Source: Trileptium ribeirensis (lineage: Eukaryota > Nematoda > Enoplea > Enoplida > Thoracostomopsidae). From it: a stretch of DNA of 64,000 nt. Shown in pieces: positions 11,936 to 25,200 of the stretch. Position 1 is the first letter of the stretch; each line of letters opens with the position of its first letter. The DNA is taken from the NCBI GenBank assembly GCA_030248225.1, contig JASANE010026831.1, positions 62,001-126,000 on the forward strand, read 5' to 3'. The notes beneath the pieces were generated by a model that saw only the letters and a program-made list of their open reading frames with translations, made no database searches and was not told the DNA's origin. The translations under genes and the position numbers were made by a program.

Positions 11936-14900
11936 GCGTGTATGTTCAATTAATTCAATTGTTATACGGCAGTACGACCACGACCGGCTGACGGACGGCC
12001 GATAAATGCTGACCAACGACTTTCGCGGCTGTCAACGGCCGTCCGACGGCTTTCACGGTCATTGTTCAACAACTCACCCAACTACCTAGGAACTACCGTT
12101 TCAAAATTCGGAAAACATAAATTTTTTTTGTGTATTTTTGAACTTTGGCTAACAGTTCGAATATGGCTGGTCTGGCGGTATTACAGCAGATTTGCAGTTT
12201 TTTTGAGAGGCGTGGCCTCATGTTTTTGATTTAATACCACCGTCAAAAATTGGAGGACCCAAATGGTCGTCATTAAAAAACTCAAATTTCGTGTCAACTT
12301 TATTAGAATTTAGACAGGAAATCATTGGAGCTGCGCAAAGACAATGCTAATTGCACAACTACATTTTATTGTACAAAAATAATACAAAAATTGTCAAAAT
12401 TCACTGATCTAGCGGTCAAATTCGCGTGACAGAGACAAACATTCCACGCGATAGGTATTTCAATATTCCAAACAATACCAGTCTCATTAACAAAAAGCTT
12501 GGAATACCAGCTGTTTAACATAATTTTTCTAACTTTATTAATTGCATTTTAAAAGCCAAAAAACACGTAAATTTGAAAAATCGTTGGTGTTAGCGTATAA
12601 TTTTCTCTGAATATTGACAACTTGTGTGCAAATATTATCAGAGTTGCTTCAAAATTGTATAATAAATATTTGCGCAAAAACAGAAATTATCATTTACAGC
12701 TGCTTTTGATGCACCAGGCAGTTCGTTTTAATAATATTCTACTCTGTCTTAAGCTATACGACCGAATACCGTTTTCACACCAAACTCAAAACCGTATTGC
12801 TGCATTGATTATTCTACAAAGATAAGGAATTTATTATTTGTGATTGCCTGTACGCGCAATCATACACTGAGGTGCAGTGATGCTATAAAATTCTTATTGT
12901 ATATAAATCGTAAGCTTTATTTTTTTACAATTATTACATATTCACAATTTTTCCTGACGCTGTTGTTTTAGTTTTTTAACTGGTTTTAATTTCTTATTGA
13001 AGAACATTTGCAATGATGTTTAGACTAATAGAAATTAGCAGGATATGCAATTTTTGACCAAGCATGAAATTATCAACATCGTATTCCAACTTGGTTAGGT
13101 ACGTGAAACGTAAAATCATGCTACTTAATAACCCTGCAGCAGTCGCAATACTAATTAGGTTTATACGATTTCGCATCGTCATTTTGCTTAACTGTACGCC
13201 GTAAATATCTGATCAATCAATAAACATACTAATAAACTTGGCCTAATGACCACAGCAATAAATCACTAATAAGCTGAGCTACCGAAAATCGCATAAATAT
13301 AGCAATTAATTTGCATTAAGCATAATTCTTTTTTTTTAATATTATTTTGACATTTTTGAAAAACGCAATTTTGGTGTTTCCGAATAGACATACAGCACAT
13401 TTCATTAAATATTTTTTAATCTGTCAGCCACTCGGCTTTCACGTTTTGTGTCTTTGATATTATTAAAAGTTGTAAAAAGGTTTTCCAATATTGAGAACGA
13501 ATTGAATGTATATCCGAGATTTAATCAAATCTTTAGGCCAGGTAATACACGCAGTTTCACTAAAAAATGTTCAAAACACGTTTCTATTTAAGATAAACAA
13601 ACTCATAATATAAAGTGCACCACCTAAAATGTATTAGCTTGTTGTTTGAAGTTCTGAAGTGTTTTAGCGAATCTATTTCTGAAAGATTAGCAATTAACGT
13701 TTTTACCCGCACGATTCGTGAAAGCAGTGAAAAATCCGTTGGGCATCGCAACTGCCATTTTCAACACTGTTTCATAATGAAAAGGCCCTTTGTTTCACTA
13801 TTACAGTGAACCGAACTCCAAAAATATTGAAATTTTCTACTTATATATAGCTTTCAAGAAAAACTAAAATTTCAATACTCACTTTTCACGTTTTAGGTCG
13901 GAAGCACATTTCGTAATAATGTAAATAGATACAATGCAAACATGACCTTTATTTTGTTCAACAAAATCCTAAAATGTTATAGACTTTATATCCTGGCACC
14001 ACAAACAAATAATTTGGAAAACGCCCAGATTGACTATTTAGGTGCTAAAAATTATCTTTTTATCCTCTTTATAATAGTTATATATGATCAGTCGATACAA
14101 TCGCAAATGCATATTTTGTTCGTCTCACGTATGAACATAGAGACAGAGATGTGTACTTTCTCGGCTCAGTTGCTCACAAAGGTATCTATATATTAGGAAT
14201 CGTTCATAGACTATGATTTATAGTATTTTAAATAAAATACAGCATAATGCAAAATTTGAAATAAAAGAATTTGATATTTCAACAATATTAGCAATGTAAA
14301 TTACTTACCTATTTTCGGGCTTGCTTATATTGCAACCACTAGATAACGAATATATGGCAACGCTTATAATTGAGGAACAGATTAAATCACATATTTAATT
14401 GTTGGTTTTAATACCATTTAAAGGCATGTATAAACAGGAGTAGTCACTTTTCCAACAATTTTAAAATTGGCTGTTAATGACCGGTTTGGATCAAATTTTC
14501 AAAGCATATATTGACCTAAGGTGGTATAGCGTAGAAGTCGGTCTTAATTATATGACAATGAACCTAGATGTTAGAACTTATTCTATGCTAAATTCTATAT
14601 TTTTAAATTTAACCACGAACTGCAGCATGAAAATGACCGTAAGCACATTTCTAAAATTACCACAGTGACGCTACACCTTTTAAGCACACATGACGTTGAT
14701 TTGGTCCCACTTCCGTCTATTTTTCTATTTTACAGGTAATAAGGTTTATATAAACTAGTTATCGAAATAAATTAACGTCAGGTCTTGCTGTAATCTTGAT
14801 AAAGTTTGAATTAATTTGGATCAAATTTTTCTTTACAATTTCCACCTTACATCTGATATTCATACCACAGGATGCACCTCTTCTATGGGACAGTGAAATA

Positions 14901-16914
14901 TTAAAGCTGGTATGTGAATGTTAATAATGTCACTAATCTGCGACTGAACAAAGAATACTCCTAAATTACCCAAAAGAACGAGCTAATTTCGCGGATATTG
15001 ACACAGTTGGACGCATCGTGTGTCACCACTCTTAACGAGCACTACATCACGAATTATGATACTGCTCCCACGATTGAAAGCTATAATACAAGTAATAGCT
15101 GTAGCATGGATTTTCGTGTATTCAGATATTTGTGTGCGTGGCTTTGAGGAGTTCAACCAAGTGTGACAGCGGGAGTTTGAACGAGCAAACTCTAACGCCG
15201 TGTATGCAAATATTTGAACGCACAGCTAGCCGTGCTAGCACTAATTTGTGACATAGTTGTAGCATAGCTTTATTTCTATATGTGCTATGTTACAATAGAT
15301 AGTATTTGCCTCTGAAAAACAGTCAAAATAACCCCCAAAAAATTTACGAGCCTGCCACCGTTACAAAGTCCTTGCTTAAAACCAGCTATAATTTTATTTG
15401 CCCCTAAATGCACTGTTAGTAATGTATACCATATAATGCGATACCATAACTTAAAAACACCTTCTGATTGTAGTGAATGACTAAGTATTTCATTGTTGTA
15501 ACTCGAACTGGTCATGGCTGCGATTGGGAAAACAGCTCGAATTCTTTTTAAAACGTTGTCAGGTAAACAATATTTGCTATAGTTTAGATTCAATGCTCAT
15601 ATTTTTTCAACAGTAAAATCTATTGGTCAGTGCGATAAATTACCTCATCAAAATTAGGGCCAAGGTAACCTTGACCGGCCTAAGTGTCATCCATGCCGCG
15701 GCGTTCTCGATATACTAAGCCTTAGTCTAAGCTTAGGTCCTTATATATGAAACATATACTTAGCGTAAGTCGGAGGTCTGCCGCCCCACCGAACCTCTCG
15801 CTCTAAGATACTTTTATATCTAACGATATAACGTAGCCCCGCTCAGGGTTACCCGGGCTAAGCTTAGTGTCCTTTGCCAACATTGATTTAAAATCTTATC
15901 CGCATTACTGTAAGTAGCTTGAAATTAGTCTATTTGAGATAATACAGTTTAAATCCGAATGTTTTTATTTTCTTATTTGTGAAGAAAGTTACATGAGATG
16001 AATCGAATTTGTAATTTGCTTAAAAGTATCAGTTCTGCATTTTTTATTTCACGCAGTGTTCTCATATTGATAAAATTTGTGTTTAAAATAGGAATCGAGT
16101 ATATCGCACGGGAAGAGACTGATTTTCGACATGAAATCCAGCAAAAAATTTATGGCGAACTTTTTAATTTCTTAAAAATTTGATAAATATTTCTGCGAAG
16201 TTTTATTCATTGTTGATGCATTTTATTAAATTATTGTTTTCCGACATGTTACATAGGATACGTTGAAGAATCCCGCACCTTGTATGATAGTGACCTAACA
16301 TTTTCCATAACTTATTACACTTAACAATTCCACGTAGATTTTCTCCGGTTCACAAATTTTATTAATATATAGCAACACTAATACAATATAACCTTAAAGA
16401 TAGTACTTTCCAACACATATAGCTACATGACGTAGCCGCTAATATCCAGTGGTACCAAATGGCACCACTACACATTGCGAAGTGTTCTAACTGAGTTTGT
16501 TGTGTGACGCATGTTTACACGTGCGTTGTTATTGACTCGATTTACAAGTTTCCTTATGGAACAAAGCAACTACAATTCGTTCCAGTTACTAATCCAATGA
16601 TCTGGGTACGCAATATATTAGCTTGATCCCTGTTGCCAAAACAATCTCATCACATTGAAACAACCATGATACGAAAACAGTTCGGGCATGAAAAGGTTCA
16701 ACAAAATTTAGCTTATTGCTATTCGTGCTACTGTACGGTTGGGCGTAGTACAGAGTGGTATTGGCTTTAAAGGCTGGTGGTTGATTTAGTAAAGAAGTGT
16801 AGCCGAATCGAAAGATTAACTGAAGTCAATGTGAAATTTATAATTTTAACCATTCGATTCATGTAGTTGCCCTGGTACAACTTATTGCAATATGAAGTAG
16901 CGCATTAGATCAAT
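11936..16914. other. Long AT-rich non-coding stretch
   Basis: About 5 kb of AT-rich sequence in which I find no exon, RNA gene or clear repeat. A GC-richer patch lies at about 15660-15860 with repeated CTTAG/GCTTAG steps. Open frames are short and compositionally like their surroundings. Confidence 0.4.
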
Positions 16915-17130
16915 TCTTTCCGTGGCGTGGGCTTGGCGGAGTGGTGTTATTCTCTCGCGTTGTGAGTATCCTTAACGGTCCGGGCAACAGTGTCGCCATA
17001 AATCAGTGGTTAGCGAGCTAAACTCTAAAGCAATCGGCTTCGGTTCCATTTGTCCCGCCAACAACAGAGTTTGTTAAACCCTAGTCGAAATTCAGGATAA
17101 ATAACGAAGTAAAGGGTTAATACAGGCACG
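16915..17130 (+). repeat. tRNA-related SINE-like copy 1
   Basis: Contains CAGTGGTTAGCGAGC, which resembles a pol III box A, and about 35 nt later CGGTTCCATTT, a degenerate box B. It ends in GAAGTAAAGGGTTA. Copy 2 at 22040-22240 shares the box A region (CTCAGTGGATAGGGAGC), the CCTTAA(G) block before it and the GAAGTAAAGGGT end. Copies 3 and 4 are on the minus strand at 17615-17790 and 23820-23990. Confidence 0.5.
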
Positions 17131-17614
17131 GATACAGGGGGCGGAGCGGGCACTCATCGGGCAAGTAAACGGGCACAAAAGAAGGGCTGGCCACTCGGAC
17201 CCCCCTCAAAAAATTGTTGCCTTAAGCTTTTGGTAGTACTGTTAAGTTTTTCCGTACGCCGTCGGTGCGGAAAGAGTCTGCCCTAAGGGGCGCTGGATCC
17301 GGAATCTTACAGGAGGAGGGTGCGAAGCATTACGTGGGGCGGTCTAAGTGGTAACAAAGCTTATTGTCACAGATTAATTAAATGCCTGCTGACAGCCTCC
17401 CGTAAACAGCCCCTCTTACAGAGACGCTGGATCCGCTACAGGTTAATAGTTACTGCACGACATATGTACCTAAAACGAACTAGCATTTGTATTTGCTGCA
17501 CAAAGTATATATTTAGGGTATGTTTACTTCTATCAGGTACAACCCTTGCTAGAGATATTCAAACATTTCATTCTTAATTTAATGTATATTTTGTAGTTTT
17601 GAACAAACTTTTGT

Positions 17615-17790
17615 CGCAGCGGCGGGCTGAACCTGTGGCGTTTGAGAACGAGGCTGTCTTCAGCCTTAGCGACTACGTTATTTAAGAGTTGTTGCTGGGT
17701 TCCTTAAGCAATAGTAAGAGCGCACGCATAAACGCAAGCCGCACGACAGACTTGGTTATTAAGTGCGCCGCGTTAGAAAATGGTGTGTGA
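17615..17790 (-). repeat. tRNA-related SINE-like copy 3
   Basis: On the minus strand it reads CTTAAGGAACCCAGCAACAA, then a degenerate box A (GTAGTCGCTAAGG), then GGTTCAGCCCGCCGC as a box B-like segment. The CTTAAGGAACC(C/T)AGCAACAA block is shared with copy 2. Confidence 0.45.
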
Positions 17791-19084
17791 CAAATATTCC
17801 AATTTATGACCTAACGGCTTAAAACAAACAAACGAAATCAAATAATTTGGGTTGTTTTACGTTGTGTAGCTTTATAATATTAGAAACGTGCGTATTTAAC
17901 AGTAGCTAAATACAACCGTTTTGATATGTATATATGCATTTTGCTGAAACCACATTATAGACGTTTGAAAACAACATGAGTACCGAATTTCGGCCAACAA
18001 CTATCGAAATTTTTTAGCTTAATCTCATGTGAATTAACTATGAAAGCTTGCATTCCATAACTACAAAATTAAAAAATTATATCAACTAAACCAGACATTT
18101 TCCAATTTAATCTGTCGTTAATATCCCTGTCATATGGGGTAACCTAGATGACATGTGGCAGCCAAATTATCACGTTCCCCGACTACAAAAATGTAACGCT
18201 AGTCGCGCTCAGTTTGCACTCGAAATTCTCCGAAAACGAAAACGTCAGCTTATTAGTTGTTTTATATACTTTTTAGTGTTGACATCGTTCTTACGTAAAC
18301 AAAGACTTACCTTTTGTTGTGACTGCACTAAATGCGTCGAAGTTAGCTACATAGATTTCGTTTTAAAACAATTCGGCGAATGTTCTTTTGATCATAATAA
18401 AAAAATTGGAAACTTAAAACAACTGTCGTTAGACCCTGGCATGAACTGAGTGTGTTGAATGCCGTTTTTGATTAGTTATAAGAAAAAAACTGGTCATATT
18501 TCAACGAATGAGTAGTAAAACAAAAACCGCACATTAATTAATACAAAATAACTCGATTTTACGCTGCATCTAGCTTTAGAAAAGATTTCTCTATTTCAAT
18601 TTTATAATCCGTAAACACTGCTAGCTGTAAAAACGCCGTCATTTTCTATTCTATCACCATATCTATTATATAACTGTTAACGTATATTTCACTGATAATT
18701 TAGTAACGCGAATGCGAGAATGGCATCTCTTTAGTGCTGCTTTTAGTTTAGTGCAAATTTTTGTTGATTAGCAATTTGTTTAGCAATTTCTCATCGCAGA
18801 CTCGGCTTTGTTCATGTGTCGACTTAAGTAACTGACTCTCTTCTCACCTAAAAGTCTGCATGAAACGTCATATAAATATTTTGAGATGTGTACATAAAGT
18901 TTTTAACATGTGTTTATAGATTGTCGATTAATGTATTGGCACAGGTTTAACCTCTTTAAAATTCAGTCACGGTTTTTTGAGGGAGCAAAACCCGTACGAT
19001 CAAGGATATGTGCAACGCAGTTCAAGCGTCTAGTTTATGGACCTGAACAATCTAGTTAAACAATATAAGTTTGCACCATTATAG
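17791..19084. other. Upstream of glutamine synthetase; initiator exon not identified
   Basis: The start codon of the glutamine synthetase gene should lie here or further upstream, because the first recognised exon has no ATG in frame. I could not pick a convincing leader exon. The open frame at 18153-18449 has no recognisable domain. Confidence 0.35.
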
Positions 19085-19291
19085 GTACAAACAATATCTC
19101 AAAATCGATTGCCGCTAGTATCTCAAAACGCTCTGAAGCAACATCGACCCAGATTCCGTCGAAATATTTTAATAAGCTTGAGGTGCCGGTTGAACACGGT
19201 GTTGTTGCAACCTACGTTTGGATCGACGGAACCGGAGAACGAACGCGATCAAAAACTAAGGTACTCGATGACATTCCGCGCAGCGTTGAAG
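19085..19291 (+). CDS. GLUL: Glutamine synthetase exon A (N-terminal beta-grasp)
   Basis: Encodes the start of the beta-grasp domain, with YVWIDGTGE followed by RSKTKVLDD. It ends GAA G|GTAATC (phase 1). The frame is open back to about 19069 without an ATG. The acceptor at 19084 is my choice, so the 5' edge is uncertain by tens of bases. Confidence 0.85.
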
Positions 19292-22200
19292 GTAATCAAT
19301 CTATTACATTGTTCAAAGGGAATATATGCCACACAGTTTCTAAAATGAAACTAAAATGCCTTGAATAGTAGCAGCGCCAAATATCTAGTTGCAATTTATC
19401 TGTAGAACAAATGCATAACCAAAATATGTCAAAGTACAAAAACGTGCTGTGAATATAACATCACGGCTGTGCAACCTAAAAACTCTGAGTCAGCAGAAAT
19501 GAGTCAGATTTTGGCTCAGCCTGAGCTATAAATTGTGTGAGTCAGATCTGACTCAATGTGAGTGAAGCATGGCTCAGGCTGAGTTAGTTATGACTCGATG
19601 CTAACACGCACATTGGTTTACTGTAAATGATTATATATAACTGCAGTTTCATGCAGCAATATTTCCAAACCAGCTATGAACCTAACTATAACAAGCGCAT
19701 CCAGAAAGCGATATTTCTGTCTTTCTTCAAGCTTGTTGCACGAAAACAATTTCACAGTTGTTGATAGCGCCTTGTTGTCACAGCCGTCAGGCTGTGACAT
19801 TGATTTCACCTTTTGTCAGAGTGTGCATTACAGCTTTAATTGCACTGCACTGCACGAATCTCTTATAGTCATGAAAGCCTTTTCAGACCCGACCGCTGGA
19901 GTCTGCATGCCAGGCAAAAATGGCATGCAGCAAACGTCTCGGATTTGTTGACTACAATTGAGATGAAAACATTTAGGAATTCCGAGAATTGATGACATCG
20001 AAAATTATATTATCAACTTTACCAAGTCTGAATTACATTAATGCTATTTCATAGACAGCATATTCGCAAACGCTGAAGTCAAATAATTTGACATGTTTCA
20101 AAAACCATATATTATGTTGAACCGTCGTAAAGTTTATATTTAAGTAACTATATGTAGTACAGGCGCATAAATTCTATTGTTAATAGCAACATGACTGCTG
20201 TGACATTCTTCTTTTAAGAAGAAAACTTTTTCGTTTTGAAACGAAAGTTCTTGACACATAGTATGTGTTTCCGACAGGGTAGCTTGTTTATGTGATTGTT
20301 TGCATTTGTATACGCATGGAAAAATAATAGCTGATTAACTTGAACAAGTGTTAACTTCGTGCAAATTCACTCCAATCAAAGTGGCATGTTGGACAGCATA
20401 GTAAGCACTGACAGCACCAGCACATTTACACTGTTCAGCTAAGCGCTTTTTGTTCTATAAATTAACTCAAATCAAAATCTATAATTATTATTTTGCGCCA
20501 TAACCAAAATAAATTTTGATGTTTTAGTCCGTAATCTATCGAATATCTGGACCTATTTGATTTCCCACAGATTTCAGTAGCATATATGCGTTACTTTACT
20601 GAATTTATATTAGTCAAGTCAAGCTCTAGCTTTTATAAAGAAAAAGGGCCATAACTGTGTTCTCAGACCAAAGTCATCTCAATTATTGTTGCTGTTATAT
20701 AATGGGATGCAAATTTTCACATGAACCGAAACGTGTGTATGAGATTTCTAATGAGCATACCTAACAAGTTAAGTTAGTAAAGTATTCCGTGACCGATTCG
20801 GCAATGAACCGTAACTTAAAGTGATTATTTAAAGTTTGACAAAAGACGATAATAATAATAATAATAATAATAGTATTAATACTTGAACACTCCACTGTTA
20901 TATCAATATTTTAAATTAGTTCACTAGTATATTAGCTAAACGGTTGTTAAGCTACGCTTAGCAACACAGGGATAATGTTGATATGTGCATAAACGCAGAT
21001 TTAATGCATTATTTGTTTATGAGAAACACAAGAATGTGTTGATCAAAGATCAAATATCTTATGCACCACTATACCATAGAACGGTGTTGAATACCTAAGT
21101 GCGAATATATGAACATTGAGAATCTCTTGCGAATTTTAACAGATGTCTGAACGTAATATAAATAGATAGTCAATACATATTTTATGTGTCATTTACCATT
21201 AATTATGCACACATGCACACCTGTCATGGACACATTATATATATATCGTAGACATCAGGCTAAGAAGTTTCTAGGATTAAAAACAACCGTTCCATTGATT
21301 TTTCACTCCCCGATTTTAAGTTTTATATTTACCCCTTTAAGTCAAGTTTCTAGGATTAAAAACAACCCTTCCATTGATTTTTCACTCCCCGATTTTAAGT
21401 TTTATATTTACCACTTTAAGTCAAGTTTCTAGGATTAAATACAACCCTTCCATTGATTTTTCACTCCCCGATTTTAAGTTTTATATTTACCACTTTAAGT
21501 CAAGTTTCTAGGATTAAAAACAACCCTTCCATTGATTTTTCACTCCCCGATTTTAAGTTTTATATTTACCACTTTAAGTCAAGTTTCTAGGATTAAAAAC
21601 AACGCTTCCATTGATTTTTCACTCCCCGATTTTAAGTGTTATATTTACCGCTTTAAGTCAAGTTTCTAGGATTAAAAACAACCCTTCCATTGATTTTTCA
21701 CTCCCCGATTTTGAGTTTTATATTTACCCCTTTAAGTCAAGTTTCTAGGATTAAAAACAACCCTTCCATTGATTTTTCACTCCCCGATTTTAAGTTTTAT
21801 ATTTACCCCTTTAAGTTAAGTTTCTAGGATTAAAAACAACCCTTCCATTGATTTTTCACTTCCCGATTTTAAGTTTTATATTTACCCCTTTAAGTCAAGT
21901 TTCTAGGATTAAAAACAACCCTTCCATTGATTTTCACTCCCCGATTTTAAGTTATATATTTACCCCTTTAAATCAAGTATTTGCTCAAATGCAACTTAAT
22001 GCGATACGAACTAGTTGTTTAACTCGGTCCGACACGTAGCGTCCGTTTGGCTGCGTGATGTTATTCGATGGCGTTGCGAGGAGCCTTAAGGAACCTAGCA
22101 ACAACGGCGTCACAGCTCAGTGGATAGGGAGCATAACCCTAAAGTACACTGCTCGGGCTATAGTCGCCACGCCGTCAACAATTTTTTCAACGCTAGTCAA

Positions 22201-25200
22201 AATGCAAACTAATTCGTGAAGTAAAGGGTGACACAAGGAAAGAGTAATTACATCATTATTATTCCAACAATATGCAGTTCTGGTTATGTCATAAATTCTG
22301 ATTATAATTGTGTTATGTAAATTTAATATATACGTGTCACGGAAACCAAACTTCTTGCGAATGCATACAAATTATTACTAATACGTTTTGATAGTACGTT
22401 AGGGAACTACGCGTTTGACATGTTTAATATTTCACACCTGCAATGTTTCTGTATCCGTGCGAGTACAATTAAGTCATCCAGAAACTTAAATGAAAAGCAC
22501 TGCGCTATAACGCATGTCATCTGTGATTGCAGTCCTCTAAACCTAAACTCTAGGCAGTTTTGGGTGGAGGTAAGTTAACTGTCGGCACTGATGTCTAGCT
22601 AGCAAATACTGCTGAATTGTGCTTTTGCCTCTACTCCGCTGATCGACGACATAGTTGTGTGCAAATGAATGTTGGACCATACTATTGTGAAAAAGGACGT
22701 ATTTTTGGGCGAAAAACAAGCTCTTCGAACATCTGCTGCTTCAGACAGAGTAGATGATATATTATTCGTTAGACTAAATAAATGTTAGACACTTATAAAA
22801 TACTATTCTTATTACATTTTAAAGATATACCAAATTGGGCATACGATGGATCGAGTACAGGCCAAGCAGAAGGACACGAATCAGACATGACGTTGAAGCC
22901 GATTTATATGTGTCCGGATCCGTTTTTGCGAAGACCACATGTTATTGTCATGTGTGAATCGTACGATACCAAAGGAAAGCCGGCAGGTTTGTGTGTTCTT
23001 GAAACAATTATAATCCAATGAATAATCGTGTGATTATTGAAAATCATTGAACTAACTTTATTTTCCATTGCTAAAAACTCTTAATAGAACATTTTCGGCT
23101 AAATTACTAATAATTAAAAAATGAATATTGTTTTAAACATGTATTTGTCACATATTTAGAATACACGTATTGAAGTCTGTGTATCACCTTTACCATAATT
23201 AGCAACAGTACATCGGTGTATCTGACGCTGCTTTTGATTTGCCGTGTAATGATATAACCAGTCCGTCTCCGAACTGTGATATTCCGACGACGCTATGGCA
23301 AAAACATAACCTGATTAGAAAAAATCACGTTTCACCTAAATGTTAGTCGAAAATGAGGCATTCATCTAGTCCCATCCATCAAAAAGTTTTCCACTGACTG
23401 GTTTGATTTTCAATGTGGTACCTATATTACAACTGCGCTGCAGTTATCGTAAATCAGTAAGTGCAGAAAGCCGTATCTACAACTATCCTATATATATCTG
23501 GTAAGTTTATCTATGGTAAGATGTCTTATCTACACAGGAATTAACACAACTTTCTTTGGAGAAGAGCCGAGTCTAAGTAGTTTACAGGTTTTACGTTGAA
23601 GCTGATGTCGGTGTCCCATCATGTTGCAGGTACGTAAAATTTTTCCAGAAACAAGCTATAATGTTGCTTCTTTTTAGACTATATAAATCATAACAAAACG
23701 ATTATATATTATAACAGATGGCAAAACGAATATATTAGTTGATTGGATAAAACGTCTAAAAACATAAAAAAGTCTAAAGTGATATTAATCCATTCCTTCC
23801 TAAACTAATGTGCATGTCGTAGAGTCTTGAGCAAATTTTACCCCTGCGGCGAACTGAACCAGCCTCGTGTGCTAGCCACTACGCTATCTGGGACCTATTG
23901 TTCGGTTACTTAAGGAACCTCACAAAGCGAGTGAACAACAACTCACCCGCAAACGCACACTGCACGAGAATCTCGGTTAGTGCATTGTGTTGGAATGTAC
24001 GTGCTGACAAATGTGTCAATATAAGAACTAAAGGATTAAATCCAAAAAAATTTCACTGATGTTTTCTAAAATTTAAAACTACACTAAAAATATACTAGTA
24101 ACTCTACTGGGATTGCAGAACGTAGTGAGGCATAGCAACACCTATGCCTTTTGCGTGCACAGGCAATCAGCTCACGATAGCATACGTCAATATCACATAC
24201 GTGAATATTACACAATACCACACAAGTTAAACAAAACTAACACCGGCAATAAGTTTCCCGTACCCCAAAATCCCCAAGTGCAAGCTAGCAGCCTCCCTAA
24301 CAGTAAAATTTGGAGTTTTGGGTCGATGAACCATGGCGGCGTCATACTTCCGTACCCATATAACCATAGATCGCAGAGCAAATCAACACCAGCAGTGAGT
24401 TTGTAAGTTAAGTGAGTAAAACTTTTCAGCTTCCCAGGATGTCAGAGCAAATTTTCGAAGGTTGAGTAGGGTAACCACGGGGTTGCCATACTTCAAACCC
24501 CATTAACCGGAGCCTTAATCGAAAAACAAAAAAGGGGCATCGGCATTTATCATTTTACCATGAAACAAAACCAACCATAGAAAAAACTTCGAAAGTTAAG
24601 ATAAAAATGACTTTGCCTCCGTGAAAGGTACTAAAATGGGGTAAAAACCCTAATTTTGACCTCTGACCCCGAACCATAAGGCATCATACCCCTGAACCCA
24701 TGTAATCAAGGGTCACACAGCAAAACCAACACAGGAAATGAATTTCTCACGCCCGCCCGAAAACCCCCAAGTGCAACTTTTCATCCGTCCAGAACGTCAG
24801 AAAAAATTTCTAATTTTGGGTCGAGGAACCATTGGGGCGCCATACCCCCGTACCTCAAACCCAATAAATCCAGAACCGGACCGTTAATCGAAAAACAAAA
24901 AAGGGACATCGGCATTTGTCATTTTATTACGTATGAAATAAATGAAATAGAGAATAAAAGCTAACAATAACCTTGCTTCCTTGAAGGGTACTAAAATGGG
25001 GTAAAATGGAGCCAATAACCTACATTTGGACCCCTGACGTCGCAACTAGACACCAAATAAAAACGCTAGGAGATGTAGACGGTATATCGACTATACCGGT
25101 TCGAATGAGCCCAAGGTCATGAAAATCGGTTAAGTCTTTCTGTAGTTATGGCCGATCACACACAAAGACACACACACGGAATTTAAAAGATTTCACCCTG

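Larger units (their letters stand above)
19292..22824 (+). other. Glutamine synthetase intron 1
   Basis: 3.5 kb. Holds a TGAGTCA cluster near its 5' end, an AAT microsatellite at about 20850-20870, the 79-bp minisatellite and SINE-like copy 2. No nested gene seen. Confidence 0.8.

Noticed and set aside
16688..16697. CATGAAAAGG outside the Maverick
   Set aside because: Single chance occurrence, no gene downstream, lacks the leading A of the motif.
16990..17060. Possible functional tRNA gene
   Set aside because: Box A and B-like words are present but no cloverleaf can be drawn; it belongs to the SINE-like family.
18153..18449. 98-codon open frame upstream of glutamine synthetase
   Set aside because: No recognisable domain, no splice link to the first exon, composition like its surroundings.
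21184..22039. Open frames across the 79-bp minisatellite
   Set aside because: Repeat-derived, inside an intron.
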